From Cohnella thailandensis (GTDB lineage Bacteria > Bacillota > Bacilli > Paenibacillales > Paenibacillaceae), in contig NZ_JACJVQ010000017.1 in assembly GCF_014212135.1 (NCBI RefSeq), positions 186,001 through 250,000 of the forward strand: 64,000 bases of DNA, read 5' to 3'. The notes under the pieces are model-generated. The model searched no databases. It saw only the letters and a list, made by a program, of their open reading frames with translations, and was not told where the DNA came from. The position numbers were made by a program, and so were the translations under genes. How positions within the stretch are numbered: the first letter of the stretch is position 1; the number at the start of each line of letters is the position of its first letter. This document shows positions 1-9,327 of the stretch, in pieces.

Positions 1-123
1 CAAGAGACCGGTGCTTCTTCCAAGGCGGATATGGGGAAGTTGATGGGAGCATTGATGCCGAAGGTGAAAGGACGCGCCGACGGCAAGCTTATCAATCAGC
101 TCGTCCAACAATTTCTGCAGTGA
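1..123 (+). CDS. yqeY: GatB/YqeY family protein, C-terminal fragment
   Basis: The window opens inside this gene; 40 codons and a TGA stop are visible. The tail ([20 protein letters not shown], then a QLVQQFL end) is the characteristic C-terminus of YqeY, a small protein sharing the helical tail domain of the GatB amidotransferase subunit. Its cellular role is not established. Its position before nfeD and floA matches Bacillus gene order, where rpsU would lie upstream. A strong intrinsic terminator follows 18 bases after the stop, so it closes its own transcription unit. Confidence 0.85.
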   Translation, partial: QETGASSKADMGKLMGALMPKVKGRADGKLINQLVQQFLQ

Positions 124-140
124 TTTCTCGCAAACAAACG

Positions 141-173
141 AAGCACTTCCTAGCGATAGGAAGTGCTTTTTCC
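141..173 (+). terminator. Rho-independent terminator after yqeY
   Basis: AAGCACTTCCT (141-151) pairs perfectly with AGGAAGTGCTT (158-168) around a 6-base loop and is followed by a T tract. It separates yqeY from the nfeD-floA unit. Confidence 0.85.
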
Positions 174-283
174 ATGTCTTGGATGTGTCCAAATTGTGAA
201 AATCGTATGGAACCAAGGCGCTCTAATGTTCGTATACCTTTGTAATGTCGGAAAAAAATACATAGGCAGAGGGAGGGGTGCGA

Positions 284-1705
284 TTGCTAAGGAAGATAAG
301 GCCTGCGATTGGCGGACGGAGTCGAACATTCGCGCTCGCGTTTATGCTGTTGCCGCTGCTGCTGCTTATGCTGCCGATTTTCGCATTAAGCGAGGCGAGC
401 GCGTCCGAAGGAGCGGCAACGGCGGAGTCGAAGCTCGTGCCGGAGAATGACGGCACGGGCACCGTCTACGTCGTTCCCGTCCATTCGACAATCGAGAGAG
501 GGATGGCGTCATTCCTGGATCGGGCGATCGCCGAAGCGGAAGAGGCGAAGGCCGCTCTGCTCATCCTTAGGATCGATACGCCGGGAGGAAGCTTGCTCAG
601 CGCCGACGAGATCGGCAGAAGAATTTCTTCCGCGAAGGTTCCGACCGTCGCGTTCGTGGAAGCGAAAGCGGCCTCGGCGGGAGCCTATCTGGCGCTGAAT
701 GCCGATCGAATCGTGATGGCGCCGGGCTCGACGATCGGAGCGGCGATGGTCGTCGACTCCAACGGCGACGCGGTCGAAAATCCGAAAACGGTGTCCTTCT
801 GGGCCAGCGAGATGAAGTCGGCGGCGGAGAAGAACGGACGAAACGGTACGATCGCGGTCGGCATGGTCGATCCCCAGCAGATTGTCGAGATGAAAGAGAT
901 CGGCCGAACCAAAGAGAAAGGGCAGATCATCTCGCTGACGGCCAACGAAGCGCTTCAGGTCGGCTATGCGGATAAAATCGCCGGTTCGGTTCAAGAGGCG
1001 GCCGAGTGGGCCGGCATGGATCAATTTACGACGGTGAACGTGAACCCGACTTTCGCGGAGAAACTGTCCCGCTGGCTAACCTCGGATTTTATCTCGACGG
1101 TGCTGATGATCGTCGGGCTTGCGGGCATCTTCATCGAGCTGTTCGTTCCGGGCTTCGGGGCGCCCGGCATTACGGGAATCGTCGCCTTCGCCTTGTATTT
1201 CTTCGGACAGTACGTGGCGGGCTTCGCCGGATCGGAAGCGATCGTTCTCTTCGTTCTGGGTCTTCTGTTCCTTCTGCTCGAGATGTTTATTCCGAGCTTC
1301 GGAATCCTCGGCATTCTCGGCGTGGCCGGCGTCGCGGCGGGAATCGGGATGGCCGCTTACGACACGGGGGACGCGCTCCAGTCGCTTGGAATCGCCGTTC
1401 TGGTCGCCGCCGTCATCGTTGCCGTTGTCTCCTACCTTTTCCGCAGAAAAGGAATTTGGAACCGGCTCGTGCTTCGCGAGCGGTTGACGAGCGACGAAGG
1501 CTTCATCCCCGACGCGGGCCGCGAGATTTGGGTCGGCAAGACGGGAGTGGCGGTATCCCCGCTGCGGCCGTCAGGCACGGCGGAGGTGGACGGAACGAGA
1601 ATCGACGTCGTCTCTTATGGAGATTATATCGAGCCCGGAACGCGAATTCGGGTTATGGAGACGGACGGGACGAGAATCTTGGTCAAAAAAGAATCGCCGG
1701 AGTAA
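284..1705 (+). CDS. NfeD-family membrane-bound ClpP-class serine protease
   Basis: About 473 residues. An N-terminal hydrophobic signal or anchor is followed by a ClpP/crotonase-fold domain with a TPGGSL motif and the ASAGAY block that holds the probable nucleophile (near Ser131). Several transmembrane helices (roughly residues 265-380) and a C-terminal NfeD OB-fold domain follow. This is the long NfeD1b class, whose members are coupled to SPFH/flotillin proteins. FloA is the next gene, 58 bases downstream, so the two very likely act together in membrane microdomain turnover. I chose TTG at 284 because the GGAGG at 272-276 leaves 7 bases to it. The GTG at 278 lies too close to the ribosome binding site. 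Confidence 0.9.
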   Translation: MLRKIRPAIGGRSRTFALAFMLLPLLLLMLPIFALSEASASEGAATAESKLVPENDGTGTVYVVPVHSTIERGMASFLDRAIAEAEEAKAALLILRIDTPGGSLLSADEIGRRISSAKVPTVAFVEAKAASAGAYLALNADRIVMAPGSTIGAAMVVDSNGDAVENPKTVSFWASEMKSAAEKNGRNGTIAVGMVDPQQIVEMKEIGRTKEKGQIISLTANEALQVGYADKIAGSVQEAAEWAGMDQFTTVNVNPTFAEKLSRWLTSDFISTVLMIVGLAGIFIELFVPGFGAPGITGIVAFALYFFGQYVAGFAGSEAIVLFVLGLLFLLLEMFIPSFGILGILGVAGVAAGIGMAAYDTGDALQSLGIAVLVAAVIVAVVSYLFRRKGIWNRLVLRERLTSDEGFIPDAGREIWVGKTGVAVSPLRPSGTAEVDGTRIDVVSYGDYIEPGTRIRVMETDGTRILVKKESPE

Positions 1706-1763
1706 ACCGGTCGCGGTATGCTAAGATGGACGTAAAAACGAACGAACCTATCGGAGGGATCCT

Positions 1764-2753
1764 ATGGATTGGAATATCGAACTTCTCGTAATCATCGCCC
1801 TGGCTTTTATCGTGCTCTGCGTGTTCCTGAGCTTCTTCCCGTTTATGCTCTGGATCTCGGCCTTGGCGTCCGGCGTGCGGATCGGAATCATCACGCTAGT
1901 CGCGATGAGGCTGCGCCGCGTTACCCCGTCGCGGATCGTCAATCCGATGATCAAGGCGACCAAGGCGGGATTGGGACTCTCGATCAACCAACTGGAGAGC
2001 CACTTCCTTGCCGGAGGCAACGTGGACCGGGTCGTCAACGCCCTGATCGCGGCGCAGCGCGCCAACATTCCGCTTGAGTTCGAACGCGCGGCGGCGATCG
2101 ATCTCGCGGGGCGCGACGTGCTGCAGGCGGTGCAGATGAGCGTCAACCCGCGCGTCATCGAGACGCCGGTCGTCTCCGCCGTGGCGAAGGACGGCATCGA
2201 AGTGAAGGTCAAGGCGCGGGTGACGGTTCGCGCCAACATCGACCGCCTCGTCGGCGGCGCCGGCGAAGAGACGATTATCGCCCGAGTCGGCGAAGGCATC
2301 GTCAGCACGAACGGTTCGGCCGATTCCCACAAGGACGTGCTCGAGAATCCGGATCTGATCTCCCGCACCGTGCTGGCCAAGGGGCTGGACGCCGGAACGG
2401 CGTTCGAGATTCTGTCCATCGATATCATGGACGTCGACATCGGCAAGAACATCGGCGCCAATCTCCAGACCGAGCAGGCGGAAGCCGACAAGCGCATCGC
2501 CCAAGCCAAGGCGGAAGAGCGCCGCGCGATGGCCGTCGCCCAGGAGCAGGAGATGAAGGCCCGCGTCGTCGAGATGAGGGCGAAGGTCGTCGAGGCCGAG
2601 TCGGAGGTTCCGCTCGCCATGGCCGAAGCGCTTAAGGGCGGCAATCTGGGCGTCATGGATTACATGAACTTGAAGAATATCGAAGCGGATACCCAGATGA
2701 GAGGCTCAATCGGCAAGTCCGACCCTAGCCGCGGTGACGGCAGAGAAGGTTGA
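1764..2753 (+). CDS. floA: Flotillin-like protein FloA
   Basis: 329 residues, the usual FloA length. An N-terminal hydrophobic hairpin (about residues 5-40) anchors it in the membrane. An SPFH domain follows, then a long charged Ala/Glu/Lys-rich helix (about 232-290) typical of flotillin oligomerisation, and a short acidic tail. In Bacillus subtilis FloA organises functional membrane microdomains and fluidity, and it pairs with an NfeD protein as here. The ATG at 1764 has a GGAGGG site 7 bases upstream. The gene ends inside the start region of the following proline-rich protein, indicating co-transcription. Confidence 0.95.
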   Translation: MDWNIELLVIIALAFIVLCVFLSFFPFMLWISALASGVRIGIITLVAMRLRRVTPSRIVNPMIKATKAGLGLSINQLESHFLAGGNVDRVVNALIAAQRANIPLEFERAAAIDLAGRDVLQAVQMSVNPRVIETPVVSAVAKDGIEVKVKARVTVRANIDRLVGGAGEETIIARVGEGIVSTNGSADSHKDVLENPDLISRTVLAKGLDAGTAFEILSIDIMDVDIGKNIGANLQTEQAEADKRIAQAKAEERRAMAVAQEQEMKARVVEMRAKVVEAESEVPLAMAEALKGGNLGVMDYMNLKNIEADTQMRGSIGKSDPSRGDGREG

Positions 2754-2758
2754 TCGGG

Positions 2759-3355
2759 ATGGAGCGGCTAATCGAGTTTCTCCTGGGCAACATCTATTAC
2801 GTGGTCGTGGTCGTCGGGTTGATTTACGCGATGTTTTTCCGCAAATCCCCCGACGACGCCAAACGTCCGAACCGCATGCCGGACTTCGGAGGGGGAGGGC
2901 AGCGCCGGGAGCGCCCGCAGGGGCCTCCTCAGCGTCCTCGGAGGCCGGGCGAAGCGCCGGCCGGGACGAAGCCGCAGGGGCGGCCCGCGGCGCGTCCGGA
3001 ACGCGAAGAGCCGCGCGGCGGGCTTCCGGGCCGGCAGGACGCGCCGGCTCCCGCGCGTACGGCCGAGCCGGCTTATGAGCCGGCGCCACGGCCCGCGGCT
3101 TCGCCGTTCGAGGCGCCCGCCTACGGGGAGCCGGCTCCGGCCGTGCCTGCGGCGCTCGCTGCGGCTCACGCGTCGCAGGCCCGCGCTGACGGCCCGAGTC
3201 CGTTCGCCGAGGAGCGCCCGGCGGCCTCGTCCGCGAGCCCGGTTTACGCGCCGTCTGCGGGCGGGCTGCAGCCATCGCGCGAAGACTTGGCCCGGGCGAT
3301 CGTCTGGTCCGAGATTCTCGGACCTCCTCGCGCCCGCAAGCCATTTCGCCGATAA
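2759..3355 (+). CDS. Membrane-anchored Pro/Ala/Arg-rich protein of unknown function
   Basis: 198 residues from ATG 2759 (GAAGG 8 bases upstream; a TTG at 2750 overlapping the floA stop is an alternative). A single transmembrane helix at residues 7-24 (a run of Val/Tyr/Ile) is followed by an approximately 130-residue disordered segment very rich in Pro, Ala, Arg, Gly and Glu. A short conserved-looking end (AIVWSEILGPPRAR) closes the protein. It sits where B. subtilis has the small gene yqfB but does not resemble it. The terminal segment looks like a docking peptide, perhaps for a partner of FloA or NfeD; this is inference from position only. I do not recognise the family. Confidence 0.7.
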   Translation: MERLIEFLLGNIYYVVVVVGLIYAMFFRKSPDDAKRPNRMPDFGGGGQRRERPQGPPQRPRRPGEAPAGTKPQGRPAARPEREEPRGGLPGRQDAPAPARTAEPAYEPAPRPAASPFEAPAYGEPAPAVPAALAAAHASQARADGPSPFAEERPAASSASPVYAPSAGGLQPSREDLARAIVWSEILGPPRARKPFRR

Positions 3356-3798
3356 CCGGTGAGAATTGGCATCGCATCGTATCCCTGCCATGCCAGGAAT
3401 TGTATTTGGAAGTCCGGCATAAGCGGGACCGGTTCGCGGATATTTACTATCGAGCAGAGCTTCTACTGGGAGCTCTGTTTTATTTGCGATAGAACCTATT
3501 GCCGATCACCGACGCGCCAAGCGCCGCAAGATCGCCCGCAGTAGAGTCGTGGTTACCCAAGTGACGAGTAACTTTCCTCCAACTTTTCCGCCAACCGCCG
3601 AAACTAACTCGTCTATATAAGTCCTTTTTCCCAATCTACCGTCCTTCCAATCCTCTATTCGACTCCCCTGAAGGTACGCAAGCCGCTTCGATCCAAGGGT
3701 AGTTCCCCATTGGTCATTTTTGCCATGCGCAGGCCGAGGCCGGAGCATGATCCCGCATAAAGCCGCATAAGGTGTAAGGTAAAGGAGGGAGGCGCGTC
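3356..3798. other. 443-base intergenic region with a terminator, no convincing gene
   Basis: This stretch is less GC-rich than its flanks. Open frames on either strand are short, lack a ribosome binding site and show no family resemblance. It contains an intrinsic terminator at 3455-3483. Near its end two CCGCATAA words precede the yqfC ribosome binding site (AAAGGAGGG), where the sporulation promoter for yqfC would be expected. I could not fix -35/-10 elements with confidence. Confidence 0.5.
3455..3483 (+). terminator. Rho-independent terminator downstream of the floA unit
   Basis: CAGAGCTTC (3455-3463) pairs with GGAGCTCTG (3469-3477) over a 5-base loop, with one G-T pair, followed by TTTTATTTG. 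It lies 100 bases after the proline-rich gene. Confidence 0.7.
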
Positions 3799-4095
3799 AT
3801 GCCGCGAGTTGTCCGCAAGCTGCGCAATTGGACCGCGCGCATCCTCGACTTACCGCAGGACGTCGTGCTGAACCTGCCGCGGATCACGATGATCGGCGGC
3901 ATTCAGATGACCGTGGAGAATCACCGGGGCGTTCTTCATTTCTCCCCCGAATCCCTCCGTCTAGCCATGGAGAAGGGGGAATTGGAGATCACGGGGAACG
4001 AGCTGGTCATACGCAACATCGGAGCGGAAGAGGTTTTCGTAGAGGGGACGATAACCGGCGTCAAGCTCAGCGCGGGAAGCAAGAAGAATCCCTGA
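3799..4095 (+). CDS. yqfC: Sporulation protein YqfC
   Basis: 98 residues, matching the YqfC/YabP-like family in length and sequence. Diagnostic blocks are the LDLPQDVVLNLPRITMIG segment (about 15-33) and the C-terminal GNELVIRNIG motif. Members are made in the mother cell during sporulation and are thought to act at the forespore surface with YqfD. The ATG has a near-perfect AAAGGAGGG upstream. It is followed by yqfD, the usual partner, after about 200 bases. Confidence 0.93.
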   Translation: MPRVVRKLRNWTARILDLPQDVVLNLPRITMIGGIQMTVENHRGVLHFSPESLRLAMEKGELEITGNELVIRNIGAEEVFVEGTITGVKLSAGSKKNP

Positions 4096-4293
4096 GCGGC
4101 CTGACGGCGGACGACTTGCTTGATAGATTCCAGCGGGCAGAGGAGATCGGCGCCGGAAGCGAACAGGCTTGCCGGCCCGTTCGATTCGAATGGCATGGGC
4201 GGAGACGACCTCCGGGCAAGAGGCGGAAGTCTCGCTTCCTTCCATGACCGGACAAGCCTCCCGGCCCGATCTCGATAAAAGGATGTGGGAGCG

Positions 4294-5511
4294 ATGAAAG
4301 GCAGCTGGTTTCAATACGCGAAGGGCTTTGTAAGGGTCAAGCTGTACAAAGGGGACGCGGAGCAATTCCTGAACGAAGCGGTCAAGCAGCGCGTGGAGCT
4401 GTGGGACCTGAGCTTCGAGCGAGAAGGCAAGCTGATCTTCTACGTGTCGATTCCCGATTATTTCCGACTGAGGCCGCTGCTGCGGGCCGTGCGGGGGCGA
4501 AGCCGCGTTCTGGAACGGCACGGGCTGCCCTTTCAGATGGCGCGACTTGCGCGGCGCAAAACGTTCGCCGCGGGAATGCTCGGTTTCGTGGTCGCCTTAT
4601 ACTTGATGTCGACGCTCGTCTGGGACGTCGAAGCCGAAGGAACGGCGACCATCTCGGAGGAGCAAATCCTTGCCGCGGCCAGGGCGGAAGGGGTTCGCCC
4701 GTTCCAATGGTCGTTCCGCCTGGGAGAAACGACGGAGCTGGCCGATCGGATCGCCCAGCGGCTTCCGAACGCGACTTGGGTCGGAATCGATAAGCAGGGC
4801 ACCAAGCTCGGCATAACCGTGATCGAATCGAGCCGCCCCGAGCAGACCAAGCTTCAAGGGCCTCGCGATCTGGTCGCAAGCGCGGACGCGGTCGTCACGC
4901 GGATCGTCGCCGAGAGCGGCCGTCCCAAGGTCGCGAGGAACGACCGCGTGCGCAAAGGCGACGTGCTCATATCGGGCATCGTCGGCGAAGGCGAACGTAC
5001 GCAAGCCGTTATCTCCAAAGGAGAGGTGCGCGGGCTGGTCTGGTACGAATTCAAGATCGAGTCTCCCCTCGAGCGGGAAGTCAAAGCTTACACGGGAGAA
5101 GAGATCACGAGAAAATATTGGCTTATCGGCAACAGAGCGCTCCAGGTAACCGGATACAAGGGGCCGACCTTCGCGATGTCGGATACCCGCGCGGCTTACA
5201 AGAAGCTGAGGCTGGGACCTTGGACGCTGCCGTTCGGAAGCGGAATCGAGAAGGAGAAGGAAGTCGTCGTCTTGAGCGACCGCTTGTCGGAAGAAGAGGC
5301 GAAGAACGCGGGTTTGGCGCAAGCCAGGCTCGAACTGTTGGCGAAGTGCGGCGAAGGGGCGGTCATCAAGGCGGAAAAACTTTTGCATGAACAAACGGAG
5401 AATGGTAAAGTGGTGATAAATGTTCTGTTCGAGGTGGAACAATCCATCGCGCTCGAACGTCCCATAATCCAATATAACGTTCCACAGATGAATGTCGAGC
5501 AGGGGGAATGA
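4294..5511 (+). CDS. yqfD: Sporulation protein YqfD
   Basis: 405 residues. The protein has an N-terminal cytoplasmic part, one transmembrane helix near residues 90-108 and a large extracytoplasmic domain. Together with its position behind yqfC this fits YqfD, a stage IV sporulation protein of the mother cell membrane. I prefer ATG 4294, with AAAAGGA 10 bases upstream, over GTG 4285, which sits almost on that site. The stop (TGA, 5509-5511) is only 6 bases before the phoH start, so yqfD and phoH are co-transcribed. Confidence 0.9.
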   Translation: MKGSWFQYAKGFVRVKLYKGDAEQFLNEAVKQRVELWDLSFEREGKLIFYVSIPDYFRLRPLLRAVRGRSRVLERHGLPFQMARLARRKTFAAGMLGFVVALYLMSTLVWDVEAEGTATISEEQILAAARAEGVRPFQWSFRLGETTELADRIAQRLPNATWVGIDKQGTKLGITVIESSRPEQTKLQGPRDLVASADAVVTRIVAESGRPKVARNDRVRKGDVLISGIVGEGERTQAVISKGEVRGLVWYEFKIESPLEREVKAYTGEEITRKYWLIGNRALQVTGYKGPTFAMSDTRAAYKKLRLGPWTLPFGSGIEKEKEVVVLSDRLSEEEAKNAGLAQARLELLAKCGEGAVIKAEKLLHEQTENGKVVINVLFEVEQSIALERPIIQYNVPQMNVEQGE

Positions 5512-5517
5512 GGCTTT

Positions 5518-6492
5518 TTGTCGGACACCAAGCAAATCATCGCGATACCACTCCGCAACGCGGCGGAAGGGCTGGCCCTATTCGGTCCCCAGGACAAGTT
5601 CCTGCGGATTATTCAAGAGGAATCCGAATCGCTCATTCATTCTAGAGAAGCGGAGATCATGATCGAAGGTCCCGAATCGGAGGTCCGATCTCTCCAGCAA
5701 TTGTTCGACACCCTTCTTCAGCTCATCCGAACGGGTCTGCCGCTCGGGGAGCGGGATGTCAGATACGCTTACGAGCTTGCGCGCGAGATGAAAGCGGACG
5801 AGCTCCTGTCCTTGTGGAGCGGCGAGATCGCCACGACCTACAAAGGCAAGCCGATAAGCCCCAAGACGCTGGGACAACGCCATTACGCGACGACGATCCG
5901 CAAGAAGGACATCGTGTTCGGCATCGGCCCCGCCGGCACGGGCAAGACGTACTTGGCCGTCGTGTCGGCGGTCGCCTCGCTGAAGGCCGGCAAGGTAAAG
6001 CGAATCCTGCTAACCCGTCCGGCCGTCGAGGCGGGCGAGAACCTGGGCTTCCTGCCGGGAGATCTTCAGGAGAAGGTCGATCCGTATTTAAGGCCGCTGT
6101 ACGACGCGCTTAACGACGTGCTTGGCGCGGACGGCGTGGCGAAGGCGATGGAACGCGGACTGATCGAGATCGCTCCGCTCGCCTACATGCGCGGCAGGAC
6201 GTTGGACGATTCCTTCGTCATTCTCGACGAGGCCCAGAACACGACTCCCGAGCAGATGAAGATGTTTCTGACGCGGCTGGGCTTCGGCTCGCACATGGTC
6301 ATAACGGGAGACGTCACGCAGATCGATTTGCCGAAGGGCAAGAAGTCCGGACTCATCGAAGCGCAGAGAATCCTGCGCAATATTCCGGATATCGGGATCG
6401 TGACCTTCTCGGAGCAAGATGTCGTTCGGCATCCGCTCGTCCAGAAGATCATTCTCGCTTACAACGAGGATCATCAAGAATCACAAGCGTAA
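5518..6492 (+). CDS. PhoH-family ATPase (PhoH/PhoL type)
   Basis: 324 residues. An N-terminal KH-like segment precedes the PhoH ATPase core, with Walker A GPAGTGKT (about 137-144), Walker B VILDEAQN (about 233-240) and the conserved ITGDVTQIDLP block. The family binds RNA and hydrolyses ATP. In most bacteria the gene lies beside ybeY, and a joint role in RNA or ribosome maturation is suspected. Start is TTG 5518 after a GAGG site; the N-terminus IPLRNAAEGLALFGPQD matches family starts. A second, PIN-fused PhoH protein is encoded at 40782-42116. Confidence 0.92.
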   Translation: MSDTKQIIAIPLRNAAEGLALFGPQDKFLRIIQEESESLIHSREAEIMIEGPESEVRSLQQLFDTLLQLIRTGLPLGERDVRYAYELAREMKADELLSLWSGEIATTYKGKPISPKTLGQRHYATTIRKKDIVFGIGPAGTGKTYLAVVSAVASLKAGKVKRILLTRPAVEAGENLGFLPGDLQEKVDPYLRPLYDALNDVLGADGVAKAMERGLIEIAPLAYMRGRTLDDSFVILDEAQNTTPEQMKMFLTRLGFGSHMVITGDVTQIDLPKGKKSGLIEAQRILRNIPDIGIVTFSEQDVVRHPLVQKIILAYNEDHQESQA

Positions 6493-6508
6493 AGGAGAGG
6501 AACGCCGG

Positions 6509-8785
6509 ATGAATCGGAAACGAAGCGGCCCGGCGGGCATGCCGTCATCCTTTAAAGCGGGGGGCTGGAAGCACAGCGGGGCAGTAAGGATCATCTTGCT
6601 GCTTCTGTTCGTGCTGCTTTTTTACGTGAGCTTGGCTCCGCGCCTTGTCCCCGAGACCTACGATATCGCCTTGAACAGCAAAAGCGAGCACGAGATCAAA
6701 GCGCCTCACCAGATCGTAGACGAGAAGGCGACGCTCGAAGCGCAGGAGAAGGCGGCGGAGAAGGTCGATTCCGTCTATTCCAACGTAGGCCTTCATAACG
6801 AGCTGCTTATCGACGAGATCTTGATCCGGATCGACCAGTTGAACCAGGACGACCAGGTCACGACTCAGGACAAGGTCGATATCTACCGCAGGGAAATTCC
6901 GGAGAGACTCGACCAATATATCAGCAGCTTCATTCAGTCGAACTCCAATTCGACGGCTTATTCCGCCAATTTGCTGGCGGAGATGAAATCAGTCGTCGAG
7001 GAGCAGCAATACAGCATCCCGGAAGAGACCTTCTACAAGATGCCGAAGCTGACTTCGGAGCAGATCTCCGAGATGCGGACGGTAAGCCGGGAGATCGTGC
7101 GGAAGGTGTCCGGGGAATCGATCGCCGACGCGGAGACCGCCAGAATCACCGTACCGGAGCTTGTCAACGCAAGCTCCTTGTCGCAGAGGGCGGAGCGGGA
7201 GATCGTGCAGGAGCTGGCGCGCTTCGTCATTACTCCGAACAAGTTCTACGACAAAGACGCCACCGAGGAGGCGAAGGTCCAGGCGAAGCAGAATACGCCG
7301 GCCGTCGTCATCAAGCAAGGCGACCCGATCGTCAAAGCGGGCGAGGTCATCACGCAGGATATTTACGACCGTCTGGACAGTCTCGGCTTGCTGAAGGAGG
7401 AGAAAAACTATCTTCCGCAGCTAGGCGTCTTCCTATTGTCCCTATTGTTCGTGTCGGCTCTCGTCGGCTATCGGGAGTTCATGGCGGCGCTTGCTTCTTC
7501 TTCGTCCCCGACGACGGGCAAGCGCAGCAACGTGCAGTGGCTGATGCTGCTGCTGATATTCGCGCTGAATCTACTTTTGATGCATCTCGTCGCGCTGGCG
7601 CATAGCGAGAGATGGCCGTATATCGCATTCTTGGCTCCGGTAGCGCTGGGCAGCATGCTTGTCACGCTGCTGCTCGACATGCATCTCGGCATCGTGAGCG
7701 CGATATTGTTCTCTTGCCTTTCCAGCATCATTCTGAACGTAGGGCAGGAGACCGTATTCGACTTCCAATACGGCTTCGTTACCGCCGTCGTCTCGTTTGC
7801 GTCCGTGTTGGCGATCCATCGCGCCAGCCAGCGCTCCTCGATCCTGAAGGCCGGCGTCATGGCGAGCCTGTTCGGGTCCATCGCCGTCGTCGCCCTGCAG
7901 CTCGTCCAGTCCGACGTCGAACAGGGACAAATGCTGCAGACGGTCGGCTTCATGCTCGTCAGCGGGCTGTTTACCGCCGTTCTGGTCATCGGATTGATGC
8001 CGTTCTTCGAGCTTACGTTCGGCATTCTCTCGGCTCTTAAGCTGGTGGAGCTGTCGAATCCGAATCATCCCCTGCTCCGCAAGCTTCTAACGGAGACTCC
8101 AGGCACCTACCATCACAGCCTGATGGTCGGCAACCTGTCGGAGGCGGCGGCCGAGGCGGTCGGCGCGAACGGCTTGCTCTGCCGGGTAGGCTCCTTCTAC
8201 CACGACGTCGGCAAGACCAAGCGGCCGTCGTATTTTATCGAGAACCAGAACGGCGGCGCGAATCCGCACGACAAGCTGGATCCGAAGGTGAGCGCCTCGA
8301 TCATCATCGCGCACGCCAGAGACGGGGCGGAGATGCTCCGGCAGCATAAGATTCCGAAGCCGATCCGCGATATCGCGGAGCAGCATCACGGAACGACTTT
8401 CCTTAAATTTTTCTACTACAAGGCCGTCAAGCAGGCGGAAGCCCAGGGAGTGGAGAATCAATGGACGGAGGACGATTTCCGCTATCCGGGGCCGAAAGCC
8501 CAGTCCAAGGAAGCGGCGATCGTCGGCATCGCCGACAGCGTCGAGGCGGCCGTCCGCTCGCTCGATCACCCGACGGTGGATCAAGTCGAGGCGATCATCG
8601 CGAAGATTATCAAGGACCGGCTGGACGATCAGCAATTCAATGAATGCGATTTGACCATTCGTGAGATGGATAAGATCGCGGAGACGCTCAAGGAGACGGT
8701 GATCGGCATGTTCCATTCGCGGATCGAGTATCCGGACGATAAATCGCTCAAATCACGCGGAGACGCAAAGGAGCAACAGGAATGA
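6509..8785 (+). CDS. pgpH: 7TM-HD cyclic-di-AMP phosphodiesterase (PgpH/YqfF)
   Basis: 758 residues. One N-terminal transmembrane helix (about 27-45) precedes an extracytoplasmic 7TMR-HDED domain (about 50-300) and seven membrane helices (about 305-505). A cytoplasmic HD domain follows, with metal-binding HSLMVGNL and YHDVGKTKRP motifs (about 563) and a later QHHGT. PgpH proteins hydrolyse the second messenger c-di-AMP. ATG 6509 follows AAAGGAGAGG with good spacing; longer upstream reading is overlap with phoH. The stop overlaps the ybeY start by 4 bases. Confidence 0.93.
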   Translation: MNRKRSGPAGMPSSFKAGGWKHSGAVRIILLLLFVLLFYVSLAPRLVPETYDIALNSKSEHEIKAPHQIVDEKATLEAQEKAAEKVDSVYSNVGLHNELLIDEILIRIDQLNQDDQVTTQDKVDIYRREIPERLDQYISSFIQSNSNSTAYSANLLAEMKSVVEEQQYSIPEETFYKMPKLTSEQISEMRTVSREIVRKVSGESIADAETARITVPELVNASSLSQRAEREIVQELARFVITPNKFYDKDATEEAKVQAKQNTPAVVIKQGDPIVKAGEVITQDIYDRLDSLGLLKEEKNYLPQLGVFLLSLLFVSALVGYREFMAALASSSSPTTGKRSNVQWLMLLLIFALNLLLMHLVALAHSERWPYIAFLAPVALGSMLVTLLLDMHLGIVSAILFSCLSSIILNVGQETVFDFQYGFVTAVVSFASVLAIHRASQRSSILKAGVMASLFGSIAVVALQLVQSDVEQGQMLQTVGFMLVSGLFTAVLVIGLMPFFELTFGILSALKLVELSNPNHPLLRKLLTETPGTYHHSLMVGNLSEAAAEAVGANGLLCRVGSFYHDVGKTKRPSYFIENQNGGANPHDKLDPKVSASIIIAHARDGAEMLRQHKIPKPIRDIAEQHHGTTFLKFFYYKAVKQAEAQGVENQWTEDDFRYPGPKAQSKEAAIVGIADSVEAAVRSLDHPTVDQVEAIIAKIIKDRLDDQQFNECDLTIREMDKIAETLKETVIGMFHSRIEYPDDKSLKSRGDAKEQQE

Positions 8786-9327
8786 CCTTAACTTTGGAAT
8801 GGTATGACGAGAGAGAAGGCTCCGACGAAGCGAAGGAAGCCGGCTGGAAGGAATTGCTGGAGCGGCTGCTGAAGCTGGCCGGCGAGTCCGAAGGGGTGGA
8901 GGCGGGCGTCGTCTCGCTCACCCTGACCGACGACGAGGGCATCCGCGAGCTGAACCGGGAGCATCGGGGGCTCGACAAGCCGACCGACGTCCTGTCGTTT
9001 CCGATGAGGGAACCGGGCGCCGACGAGCCGGAGATTCGCTACGACGACGACTACGAGACGGTCGAGGAAGAGCTGGACGGGGACGACGGGTTGGAAGCGG
9101 ACGGCTTCGATCCTTTCGCCGAGATGCTCGGCGACATCGTGATCTCGGTGCCGAGAATGCACGAGCAAGCGGAGGAGTACGGGCATAGCGCGGATAGAGA
9201 GCTCGGCTTCCTCTTCGTCCACGGCTTCCTGCATCTGCTCGGCTACGACCACATGACCGAAGAAGAGGAGAAGACGATGATCGCCAAGCAGGAAGCGGTC
9301 TTGTCGAAAGCGGGGTTGTCCCGTTGA
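8782..9327 (+). CDS. ybeY: Endoribonuclease YbeY
   Basis: 181 residues. The zinc-binding HGFLHLLGYDH motif (147-157) and the DVLSFPM block identify YbeY, a single-strand RNase needed for 16S rRNA 3' processing and ribosome quality control. Compared with the compact family form there is an acidic insertion of about 25 residues (roughly 88-114), between the DVLSFPM block and the LGDIVIS strand. The start codon overlaps the pgpH stop (ATGA), and the stop overlaps the next start (TTGA). Confidence 0.95.
   Translation: MTLTLEWYDEREGSDEAKEAGWKELLERLLKLAGESEGVEAGVVSLTLTDDEGIRELNREHRGLDKPTDVLSFPMREPGADEPEIRYDDDYETVEEELDGDDGLEADGFDPFAEMLGDIVISVPRMHEQAEEYGHSADRELGFLFVHGFLHLLGYDHMTEEEEKTMIAKQEAVLSKAGLSR

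Noticed and set aside
3359..3748. Two short open frames (one per strand) before yqfC
   Set aside because: No ribosome binding site, and a transcription terminator lies within the region; the compositions do not look coding.
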